Source: Bacteroidaceae bacterium
GTDB taxonomy: Bacteria; Bacteroidota; Bacteroidia; Bacteroidales; CHK158-818
DNA length: 5,352 bases
Assembly: GCA_017467745.1 (NCBI GenBank)
Contig: JAFUKV010000191.1
Coordinates: 1-5,352 of the forward strand
Direction of reading: 5' to 3'
Part shown: positions 1 through 5,352 of the stretch, piece by piece
Layout: each line of letters opens with the position of its first letter
How positions within the stretch are numbered: the stretch's first letter is position 1
Notes under the pieces: generated by a model
Databases searched by the model: none
What the model saw: the letters and a program-made list of their open reading frames with translations, nothing else
Told to the model about the DNA's origin: nothing
Position numbers and translations under genes: made by a program

Positions 1-458
1 TCGTCATGACCGGCATCTGCTTTTGTTGTAGGAGTTATAATAGGAGTAGGAAATTTCTGATTTTCTTTCATCCCTTCCGGCAAAGCTACTCCGCACAAAG
101 TACGAGCACCTGCCTTATATTCTCTCCAAGCGCTTCCTGTGAGATAACCTCTAATAACCATCTCTACTTTGAAAGGTTCACAACGAACCCCCACTGTAAC
201 CATAGGATCGGGAGTAGCAATTTTCCAGTTAGGCAGAATATCCGAGGTAGCATCCAAAAACTTCGCCGCAATTTGATTCAATACTTGTCCCTTATAAGGG
301 ATACCTTCCGGTAAAATCACATCAAAAGCCGAAATACGGTCGGTTGCAACCATTACCAATAAATCGTCTCCAATACTATATACATCACGAACTTTCCCAT
401 GATAAACACCCTTTTGTTCAGGAAAATTAAAGTTTGTTTCTACCAAAGCATTTTTCAT
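1..458 (-). CDS. purC: Phosphoribosylaminoimidazole-succinocarboxamide synthase (SAICAR synthase), 5' part only
   Basis: The gene is cut by the left window edge: 152 codons and two bases of the N-terminal half are present, against roughly 310 residues for the long form of the family. SAICAR synthase joins aspartate to CAIR using ATP in de novo purine synthesis, in the cytoplasm. My translation shows the ATP-binding start GKVRDVY (residues 21-27), ATDRISAFD (38-46), [10 protein letters not shown] (49-58) and the signature [16 protein letters not shown] (99-114), then [10 protein letters not shown] at the cut. These are diagnostic for PurC. The ATG at 456-458 is the natural start, since it gives the usual short leader before the conserved GKVRDVY. 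No Shine-Dalgarno is visible, which is normal for Bacteroidetes. It lies 55 bp downstream of phoH on the same strand, without a terminator or a good -7 element between, so cotranscription with phoH is likely. The reading frame is intact. Confidence 0.97.
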   Translation of the reverse strand, partial: MKNALVETNFNFPEQKGVYHGKVRDVYSIGDDLLVMVATDRISAFDVILPEGIPYKGQVLNQIAAKFLDATSDILPNWKIATPDPMVTVGVRCEPFKVEMVIRGYLTGSAWREYKAGARTLCGVALPEGMKENQKFPTPIITPTTKADAGHD

Positions 459-513
459 TACCGTAAATTTTATATTGATTTTTATTCTTTAATCTGACAA
501 AGACGAATTCGCT

Positions 514-1491
514 TTAAGCATCTCCGTCTGTTTTTCTCTTTTTCTTTATTTGTAACTTACTTTCGTATTTTTCGTATGCTTCTACAATACGCTGAACTAA
601 TTTATGACGAACAATATCGCTCTTGTTAAATTCTATTTTCGCAATACCCGGTACAGATTTCAATATGTTAATAGCCTGTGTTAAACCCGATACTTGCGAA
701 GCTGGCAAATCTATTTGCGTCATATCGCCGGTAATTATCATCTTAGCGTTAAGTCCCAAACGAGTTAGAAACATCTTTATCTGATGCGAAGTGGTATTTT
801 GCGCTTCGTCCAAAATAATGATGGCGTCATTCAACGTTCTGCCGCGCATAAACGCCAATGGAGCTATCTGTATCACATTATTCTCCATATAATCTTTTAA
901 TTTCGCAGCAGGAATCATATCTTGTAAAGCGTCATAAAGAGGTTGCAGATAAGGATCTATCTTTTCTTTCATATCTCCGGGCAGAAAACCCAATTTCTCG
1001 CCGGCTTCCACTGCGGGACGACTCAAAATAATCTTTTTTACCTCTTTATTCTTCAATGCTTTCACCGCCAACGCAATCGCGACATATGTTTTTCCGGAAC
1101 CGGCCGGACCTAAGGCAAAAACAAGATCGTTATCAGCAAACGCATCAACCAATTTTTTTTGATTTTCCGTACGGGCTGTTATCGGTTTGCCATTAATGCC
1201 ATATATTATTAAATCATTCTGTTTTATCTCTACGGGAGTCTCTCCCTTTATGATATCGATAATAACATCCTCATTTAACATATTATATTCTGCGCAATAC
1301 TTCTCTAACAAACGTACTTTTTCTTCAAAAAAATTTGCTTCTTGCTCATCCCCGATAACTTTAATCACATTACCGCGCGCTACAAAACGCAATTTAGGAA
1401 ATAACGTTTTTATAAGCAGAATATTTACATTATTAACTCCGAAAAAAACTACCGGATCAACACTATCTATGATAATTATTCGCTCTATCAT
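514..1491 (-). CDS. phoH: PhoH/YbeZ family P-loop ATPase
   Basis: A complete 325-residue protein, the normal length for bacterial YbeZ-type PhoH proteins. An N-terminal domain (about residues 15-90) precedes a PhoH P-loop NTPase domain related to superfamily I helicase cores. Visible motifs are Walker A GPAGSGKT (128-135), SRPAVEAGEKLGFLPGD (157-173), Walker B IIILDEAQN (224-232), the sensor-like TGDMTQIDLP (254-263) and the C-terminal motif RHKLVQRIVEAYE (295-307). A lysine-rich tail (KKKRK, 316-320) follows and could contact RNA. The family is linked to RNA metabolism, and many bacteria encode it beside the endoribonuclease YbeY; no ybeY is seen here. Its exact biochemical role is not settled. 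The ATG at 1489-1491 is directly preceded by an in-frame TGA, so it is the most upstream ATG in the frame. It is followed by purC and preceded by a Bacteroidetes-type -7 element at 1533-1540. Confidence 0.96.
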   Translation of the reverse strand: MIERIIIIDSVDPVVFFGVNNVNILLIKTLFPKLRFVARGNVIKVIGDEQEANFFEEKVRLLEKYCAEYNMLNEDVIIDIIKGETPVEIKQNDLIIYGINGKPITARTENQKKLVDAFADNDLVFALGPAGSGKTYVAIALAVKALKNKEVKKIILSRPAVEAGEKLGFLPGDMKEKIDPYLQPLYDALQDMIPAAKLKDYMENNVIQIAPLAFMRGRTLNDAIIILDEAQNTTSHQIKMFLTRLGLNAKMIITGDMTQIDLPASQVSGLTQAINILKSVPGIAKIEFNKSDIVRHKLVQRIVEAYEKYESKLQIKKKRKTDGDA

Positions 1492-1532
1492 TCAGATATT
1501 TATATATATGACAAATATTCATCAGTTTTTTG

Positions 1533-1540
1533 CAAAGGTA
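1533..1540 (-). promoter_or_regulatory. Bacteroidetes-type -7 promoter element for phoH (and probably purC)
   Basis: Read on the minus strand the sequence is TACCTTTG followed by CA, an exact match to the Bacteroidetes sigma-ABfr -7 consensus TAnnTTTG. It lies about 40 bp upstream of the phoH ATG, predicting a leader of roughly 35 nt. I do not see a convincing TTTG-type -33 element at the expected distance, so the assignment rests on the -7 match and the position. Confidence 0.6.
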
Positions 1541-1990
1541 ATAAATTCAGAACGAATTATCATTGGAGAAACTTGCTTTTTATCCCATCTTCACTACTTC
1601 TCACATATCTACTTGTATATAGACGCCTATATTGTTTTCCCACAAAGGTCTTTATTAATTGTAAAATGTAGCAAGCAGTGTTCTAATAACCCAATCAAGC
1701 GTAACAGACAGAAACGGAATCTTAGGTTAAGGCAAACTTTATCAGAATTTTTCTTTTTGGAGTGAGATAATGCCCCCAATAGGTATAAATACTTAATTAA
1801 ACTCTGTCTAAAATTTCATTGGTACTTTTAATGACATGGATTCTGGGAAATCTTGCTATTAATAAAAAATATATGTGAATAAAACTACAAACCAAATCAT
1901 TGAGGTTCTTTCAACTGAAATTGACGATATAGATTATTATGCTTTTGGGATAACCTCCAATAATTAATATAAAGTCTAAATCTTAGAAAC
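1541..1990. other. AT-rich intergenic stretch with no convincing gene
   Basis: About 450 bp between the phoH promoter and the terminator behind the MATE gene. On the plus strand, an 85-codon ATG frame (1508-1765) has no recognisable domain and runs through the phoH promoter element. A frame of about 30 codons (1875-1967, GTG start possible) encodes a plausible-looking segment containing LSTEIDDIDYYAFG, and a neighbouring frame at 1801-1878 encodes a short hydrophobic segment ending in a stop. These could be remains of a decayed gene, but they are short enough to be chance. I found no tRNA, strong hairpin, CRISPR or transposon ends. A weaker -7-like sequence (GACCTTTG on the minus strand, 1643-1650) could be a second, distal phoH promoter. 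Confidence 0.5.
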
Positions 1991-2036
1991 AAAAAATCAC
2001 AACGGCAGTTATTCCAACAAAAAAATAACTGCCGTT
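1991..2036 (-). terminator. Intrinsic terminator downstream of the MATE gene
   Basis: A perfect 13-bp inverted repeat (2001-2013 with 2024-2036, AACGGCAGTTATT and its complement) encloses a 10-nt loop. On the minus strand it is followed by GTGA and then six T residues (1996-1991). It begins about 43 bp past the MATE stop codon, as expected for its transcript end. The plus-strand side has only a weak T run (TTTCATT), so activity in the other direction would be poor. The four bases between stem and T run make it slightly less than ideal. Confidence 0.78.
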
Positions 2037-2079
2037 TCATTAAAGGTTTACTCTTAATTCCAGAAATTCCGGATAATAC

Positions 2080-3405
2080 TCATATCCTTTTACTTTGCCA
2101 ATTGGCTTTTTTCATGTATAGATACGAAAAAACCAACATTGCCAACCAATATATATGCTCTACCGACCAACATAAGGCAACGTCTAATTTCAGATATGTA
2201 ATCAAATAAAATATTGCGGCGGTGTAAATAACTAATGTGGTACTCTCTATATACAACGCTGAACGGGTATTACCTGTACCCGATACCGTATTGAATAATA
2301 TACTGCCCGGAACTGCTATCAAATAAAAACTCAGCATCACAAATAACGATGGTACGCAACCGGCTATCAACTCGGGATTATCGGTATAAATGCGCAACAC
2401 CCCTTCGGGAAAAACAGCTATCAGAACCAAAACAGGAATAACAAGATAGTAACACATCTTGACGATACGCCGACAAAGCGGCATTACATCCGTCTGCCGA
2501 CCTGCCCCCATAGAGTTACTAACCAACGTACTGGCTGTTGTGGCATACGCGTTTACCAGAACAAATATCAACGTAGAGAGACTACGTATAATGTTGGAAA
2601 CCGCCAAAGGTCTCTCTCCCAGATGCTCTACGGCCACAAAAAACAAAAACCACGTAGCGATGGTCAGAAAATATTGTATCATCATCCAGACGGAAACGTT
2701 CAATATACGGGCAATCAACCGGAAATTAAACGCTGGAAGCGGGAACAATCCATATTTGCGAACATCTACCTTAATAAAAACATATACGATAAAGTATAGT
2801 AAAGAAACCACCTCCGCTACGACCGAAGCAATAGCTGCTCCGGCTATTCCCATTTGCGGAAATCCCGCTTTACCGAATATTAACAAATAATTCAGCGCCA
2901 CGTTCACCAATGCTGTAACCAATGCGTTCGGCATCAATACCCGCGTATAGGTAATGCCAACAAAAAACGCACGAAACATAACGCCGGTAAACGAAAAAAA
3001 TAACCCGAATATACGCCAATCTAAATATGATAAGGTAGCGAAATAAACGGAATCGGACGACACAATACCCCGCAAGATGCCGGGAGATAATGCCCTTGTA
3101 AGCAAAAACATACAGGAGGCAAGCAACAGCAAAAACAGGATACCTTGTAACAGAATCGCGCCCAACGCATCGTACCGCCCTTCGCCGTTACGGCGGGCCA
3201 TCAAAATTTGCGACCCGGCGCTGAACCCGAAACCAATCATATAAACAGCCATATAATACACCCCCGCCAATGCCGAAGCTCCTAATTCAACCTCGCCCAC
3301 TCTGCCTAAAAACACGGCATCCGTGATATTTATCAGATTTTGAGCAAACAAGCTTAACAGTATAGGATAGGCAACTTTCCAAATCTGCTTATTGCTATAC
3401 AACAT
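2080..3405 (-). CDS. MATE-family efflux transporter
   Basis: A complete 441-residue integral membrane protein, within the usual 430-470 range of MATE (multidrug and toxic compound extrusion) carriers, which expel organic cations or other small molecules in exchange for H+ or Na+ at the inner membrane. I count 12 likely membrane segments, near residues 12-35, 45-68, 82-103, 124-147, 157-178, 186-211, 236-259, 270-290, 315-333, 348-372, 387-405 and 413-431, in two six-helix halves. Family landmarks are TDAVFLGRVG (28-37), MGIAGAAIAS (185-194), VSNSMGAGR (295-303) and VSGTGNTR (374-381). Asp29 in helix 1 fits the conserved coupling aspartate. The acidic residues NorM uses in helices 7 and 10 are not apparent, so it may couple more like DinF-type members; that is inference. 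The ATG at 3403-3405 has an in-frame TGA two codons upstream. The substrate cannot be told from sequence. A terminator separates it from panCD, so it is probably its own unit. Confidence 0.94.
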   Translation of the reverse strand: MLYSNKQIWKVAYPILLSLFAQNLINITDAVFLGRVGEVELGASALAGVYYMAVYMIGFGFSAGSQILMARRNGEGRYDALGAILLQGILFLLLLASCMFLLTRALSPGILRGIVSSDSVYFATLSYLDWRIFGLFFSFTGVMFRAFFVGITYTRVLMPNALVTALVNVALNYLLIFGKAGFPQMGIAGAAIASVVAEVVSLLYFIVYVFIKVDVRKYGLFPLPAFNFRLIARILNVSVWMMIQYFLTIATWFLFFVAVEHLGERPLAVSNIIRSLSTLIFVLVNAYATTASTLVSNSMGAGRQTDVMPLCRRIVKMCYYLVIPVLVLIAVFPEGVLRIYTDNPELIAGCVPSLFVMLSFYLIAVPGSILFNTVSGTGNTRSALYIESTTLVIYTAAIFYLITYLKLDVALCWSVEHIYWLAMLVFSYLYMKKANWQSKRI

Positions 3406-3436
3406 ATTTCAACCGGTAAATATATAATAATGTGAT

Positions 3437-3474
3437 AAAAAACACGAAAACCCATCACAAGGATGAGTTTTCGT
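3437..3474 (-). terminator. Intrinsic terminator of the panC-panD transcript
   Basis: On the minus strand, a 13-bp stem (3474-3462 with 3456-3444, ACGAAAACTCATC pairing with GATGGGTTTTCGT) closes a 5-nt loop and is followed by G and six T residues (3442-3437). The single non-Watson-Crick position is a G-U wobble in minus-strand RNA but an A-C mismatch in plus-strand RNA, which independently supports minus-strand direction. It lies 56 bp past the panD stop codon and only 31 bp before the MATE start codon. Confidence 0.86.
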
Positions 3475-3486
3475 TATGTCTTGAAA

Positions 3487-3513
3487 CGGCATCCTTTTCA
3501 ATTTGAGATGCCG
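3487..3513. repeat. Small inverted repeat between panD and its terminator
   Basis: A perfect 7-bp stem (CGGCATC at 3487-3493 with GATGCCG at 3507-3513) encloses a 13-nt loop. It lies 16 bp past the panD stop. On the minus strand it is followed only by TTTC, so it is not a good terminator by itself. It could be a stabilising 3' hairpin, a weak first terminator, or chance. Confidence 0.4.
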
Positions 3514-3529
3514 CAATTATTCGAGGCAA

Positions 3530-3880
3530 TCAAATCAACTTATTTGTCCGCGTATCCGGGAAAACGACACTGGGGCGGAACGTTTTGGCTTCTTCAAAAT
3601 CCATTTGCGCATACGACATAATAATAATTACATCGCCCGGCTGTACTTTGCGGGCAGCAGCCCCGTTCAAACAAATAACACCGGAGCCTCTTTCTCCCTT
3701 AATGATATATGTTTCAAACCGTTCGCCGTTATTATTATCGACGATATGCACCTTTTCGTTTTCAATCAGGTTAGCGGCATCCATCAAATCTTCGTCGATA
3801 GTAATACTACCCACATAATTCAAATCCGCCTGCGTTACGGTTACCCGATGAATTTTAGATTTTACTACTTCGATTAGCAT
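3530..3880 (-). CDS. panD: Aspartate 1-decarboxylase, pyruvoyl-dependent proenzyme
   Basis: A complete 116-residue PanD, slightly shorter than the 126 residues of E. coli. The enzyme decarboxylates L-aspartate to beta-alanine for pantothenate and coenzyme A synthesis in the cytoplasm. The proenzyme cuts itself between Gly24 and Ser25, and Ser25 becomes the pyruvoyl group. Gly24-Ser25 sits at exactly the family position here, inside [10 protein letters not shown]. Other E. coli active-site positions are kept in register: Lys9, His11, Arg54, Thr57, Tyr58, Asn72 and the following GAA (73-75). E. coli Trp47 is replaced by Val47. The ATG at 3878-3880 has an in-frame TGA two codons upstream and gives the canonical numbering, which settles the start. 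It lies 21 bp downstream of panC on the same strand, so the two form an operon that supplies beta-alanine to PanC. The terminator at 3437-3474 ends the unit. No panB is visible here. Confidence 0.98.
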   Translation of the reverse strand: MLIEVVKSKIHRVTVTQADLNYVGSITIDEDLMDAANLIENEKVHIVDNNNGERFETYIIKGERGSGVICLNGAAARKVQPGDVIIIMSYAQMDFEEAKTFRPSVVFPDTRTNKLI

Positions 3881-3901
3881 TAGTCAATCCCTTTTATTGC
3901 A

Positions 3902-4741
3902 TTAATATTTGATATTATCTATCAGTCTCACGTCTCCGCAATATACCGTTATGCAGCCTACGGCATAAGAAGTTTCATTCCACGAACGTATCGGCTGCAA
4001 AGTGTTTCCGTCTACAATTTCATAATATTCTACTTGCAATCCTGAAATACCGTTTAAAGTATCCGTTACAAAAGAAATCGTATCGGCCACACTATTTTGG
4101 TCGGCAAAGGTACGACTTTTAAATAATGTCTCGGAAATTTTTACCGCTAATTTTCGTTGTTCATCCGATAAACGCGCATTACGACTGCTAAGTGCCAATC
4201 CATCGGCCTCTCGCACAATGGGACAAGCCACAATTTCAACATTATATCCCAATTGGGCAACCATTGCCCGAATCACGGCAATCTGTTGAAAATCTTTTTC
4301 TCCGAAATACGCGCGGTCAGGCTCTACAATATCAAACAAACGGCTAACTACTTGCGCCACACCATTAAAATGTCCGGGACGATATTTCCCCTCCATTACC
4401 TTATCTACCTTTCCGAAATCAAATACCCGAGTATCCTCTTCGGGATATATATCCTCTACTTCCGGAACAAAAGCGAAAGAACATCCCGCCGATGCCAGCA
4501 CTTTCACATCAGCGTCTACCGTACGGGGATACTTCAACAAATCATTCTTATCGTTAAATTGCGTAGGATTGACAAACACACTCACCACGCAAACATCATT
4601 TTCGCTAACGCATCGTTTTACCAACGACAAATGTCCGTTATGCAAGGCACCCATCGTAGGTACAAAACCCACTTTTTTACCATCTTTCCGAACGGCAGAC
4701 AATTTTTCCCGCAATTCGGTCACTGTTTTTACTACTTCCAT
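3902..4741 (-). CDS. panC: Pantothenate synthetase (pantoate--beta-alanine ligase)
   Basis: A complete 279-residue PanC, the usual family length. It joins pantoate and beta-alanine with ATP through a pantoyl-adenylate to make pantothenate, the coenzyme A precursor, in the cytoplasm. It has the nucleotidyltransferase fold with [11 protein letters not shown] (28-38, the HIGH-type motif HNGH at 34-37), [10 protein letters not shown] (53-62), [17 protein letters not shown] (120-136), FGEKDFQQ (146-153) and [13 protein letters not shown] (176-188, with the SSRN part of the ATP loop). The open frame extends 41 codons further upstream to 4864, but that extension (MYCCYINYN and onward) is low-complexity, unlike PanC and inside the divergent promoter region. 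I therefore choose the ATG at 4739-4741, which places [10 protein letters not shown] at the normal PanC N-terminus. It is the first gene of the panC-panD operon and is divergent from the GT5 gene. Confidence 0.98.
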   Translation of the reverse strand: MEVVKTVTELREKLSAVRKDGKKVGFVPTMGALHNGHLSLVKRCVSENDVCVVSVFVNPTQFNDKNDLLKYPRTVDADVKVLASAGCSFAFVPEVEDIYPEEDTRVFDFGKVDKVMEGKYRPGHFNGVAQVVSRLFDIVEPDRAYFGEKDFQQIAVIRAMVAQLGYNVEIVACPIVREADGLALSSRNARLSDEQRKLAVKISETLFKSRTFADQNSVADTISFVTDTLNGISGLQVEYYEIVDGNTLQPIRSWNETSYAVGCITVYCGDVRLIDNIKY

Positions 4742-4762
4742 AACTTTTTTAAAAAATCGTTG

Positions 4763-4770
4763 CAAAAGAA
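4763..4770 (-). promoter_or_regulatory. Candidate -7 element for panC-panD
   Basis: The minus strand reads TTCTTTTG followed by CA, one mismatch from the Bacteroidetes -7 consensus TAnnTTTG, 21 bp upstream of the chosen panC ATG. A TTTG at 4783-4786 is too close to serve as a normal -33 element. This is the best candidate I see on this strand, but it is weak. Confidence 0.3.
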
Positions 4771-4907
4771 CGAAATTAAACCCAAACACAGAAGCTTTTA
4801 AATGATTAAATTTTTTCATTAACACATATTGGTTACAATTATAATTTATGTAACAGCAATACAATCAAAGTGCTTACAATACACTTAGATGTTAATACCC
4901 CTCATAT

Positions 4908-4941
4908 TTTGAGTATTACGAATTTTTTTTTATTATCTTTG
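4908..4941 (+). promoter_or_regulatory. Bacteroidetes-type promoter of the GT5 gene
   Basis: TATCTTTG at 4934-4941 matches the -7 consensus TAnnTTTG exactly and is followed by CA. TTTG at 4908-4911, 22 bp upstream, fits the -33 element. The predicted transcription start lies near 4948-4950, giving a leader of about 25 nt before the ATG at 4974. A T-rich run (4922-4931) fills part of the spacer. It is the best promoter in the window. Confidence 0.75.
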
Positions 4942-4973
4942 CATCATAATTTTTTTTGAGACATCGATTTATC

Positions 4974-5352
4974 ATGATGAAAGCCACCAAAGTGCTCTTT
5001 ATTGCACAAGAAATTACACCTTATCTTCCGGAGTCTGAAATAGCGACTCTTTGCCGTAATTTACCACAAGGTATACAAGAAAGGGGACGTGAAATTCGTA
5101 CATTCATGCCTAAATATGGAAATATCAACGAACGGAGAAATCAATTACATGAAGTAATACGTTTGTCAGGTATGAATCTCATTATAGACGATACCGACCA
5201 CCCGCTGATTATAAAAGTGGCCTCTATACAGTCCGCTCGTATGCAGGTCTATTTCATAGATAACGATGATTATTTTCAACGCAAACAAGTCTTAACAGAC
5301 GAAAACGGAGAAGAATTCGGCGATAACGACGAGCGCAGTATCTTCTTTATCA
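4974..5352 (+). CDS. glgA: GT5 glycogen/starch synthase-like protein, 5' part only
   Basis: The gene runs off the right edge after 126 codons. The N-terminus (KVLFIAQEITPYLPE, residues 6-20) is a Rossmann-type start that aligns without gaps to GlgA: Glu13, Pro16, Leu30 and Pro31 match E. coli Glu, Pro, Leu and Pro, and RTFMPKYGNI (42-51) matches the following strand. Further on, VYFIDNDDYF and FGDNDERSIFF fit the GT5 pattern of a bound-sugar loop and the DNxxRxxxF motif. GlgA adds glucose from ADP-glucose to glycogen. However, the KTGGL motif that binds ADP-glucose is replaced by PESEI at 19-23, so canonical activity is in doubt. As I recall, Bacteroidales carry this variant generally, annotated as glycogen/starch synthase. 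Start: ATG at 4974 or the adjacent ATG at 4977; an in-frame TAA lies at 4947. It is divergent from panC and has its own promoter. The family call is firm; the symbol indicates homology rather than proven function. Confidence 0.86.
   Translation, partial: MMKATKVLFIAQEITPYLPESEIATLCRNLPQGIQERGREIRTFMPKYGNINERRNQLHEVIRLSGMNLIIDDTDHPLIIKVASIQSARMQVYFIDNDDYFQRKQVLTDENGEEFGDNDERSIFFI

Noticed and set aside
504..511. CGAATTCG palindrome just downstream of phoH
   Set aside because: Eight bases, no T run, no second half-site; too short to call a terminator or operator.
1508..1765. 85-codon plus-strand open frame upstream of phoH, part of a longer frame antisense to phoH
   Set aside because: No recognisable domain, composition typical of translated AT-rich spacer, and it reads through the phoH promoter element. 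Probably spurious.
1764..1775. 12-nt direct match GAGATAATGCCC to 3084-3095 inside the MATE gene
   Set aside because: About one such match is expected by chance in a window of this size, and the flanks do not extend it.
2459..2890. 143-codon plus-strand open frame inside the MATE gene
   Set aside because: It is antisense to a well-supported membrane protein gene and has no domain signal; a shadow frame.
3503..3877. 124-codon plus-strand frame opposite panD
   Set aside because: PanD on the other strand has every expected active-site residue in register, so the opposite frame is a shadow.
4742..4864. 41-codon upstream extension of panC
   Set aside because: The added residues do not resemble PanC, are rich in Asn, Tyr and Phe, and lie in the divergent promoter region. 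The ATG at 4739-4741 gives the standard PanC N-terminus and length.

Overview
The window looks like a core-genome stretch of a Bacteroidales bacterium (Bacteroides, Parabacteroides or Barnesiella relatives; the genus cannot be fixed from this sequence alone). The signs are moderate-to-low GC, no clear Shine-Dalgarno sequences, promoters of the Bacteroidetes type (TAnnTTTG at -7), and protein sequences close to what I recall for Bacteroidales PurC, PhoH, PanD, PanC and a glycogen-synthase-like GT5 protein. The taxonomic call is an inference from recalled family resemblance, not from a search.

Layout from left to right: (1) the 5' part of purC on the minus strand, cut by the left edge; (2) phoH on the minus strand, 55 bp upstream of purC in transcription order, with a Bacteroidetes-type -7 element in front of it and no terminator between the two genes, so a phoH-purC transcript is likely; (3) about 500 bp of AT-rich DNA with no convincing gene; (4) a strong minus-strand hairpin terminator followed by a complete MATE-family transporter gene, also minus strand; (5) a short interval with two hairpins, one of which is a good intrinsic terminator for the pantothenate genes; (6) panC then panD, 21 bp apart on the minus strand; (7) a 232-bp divergent promoter region; (8) on the plus strand, the 5' part of a GT5 glycogen/starch synthase-like gene, cut by the right edge.

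Functionally, PanD makes beta-alanine from aspartate and PanC joins it to pantoate, so the pair supplies the last precursors of pantothenate and hence coenzyme A. PurC is a step of de novo purine synthesis. PhoH is an ATP-binding protein of the RNA-linked YbeZ/PhoH family. The MATE protein is a multidrug or metabolite exporter, and the last gene belongs to glycogen metabolism or a derived role.

I see no exotic defence, mobile or CRISPR system here. The points most worth a second look are the absence of the KTGGL nucleotide-sugar motif in the GT5 protein, the very tight spacing between the panCD terminator and the MATE start codon, the apparent absence of NorM-type acidic membrane residues in the MATE protein, and the unexplained non-coding gap upstream of phoH.
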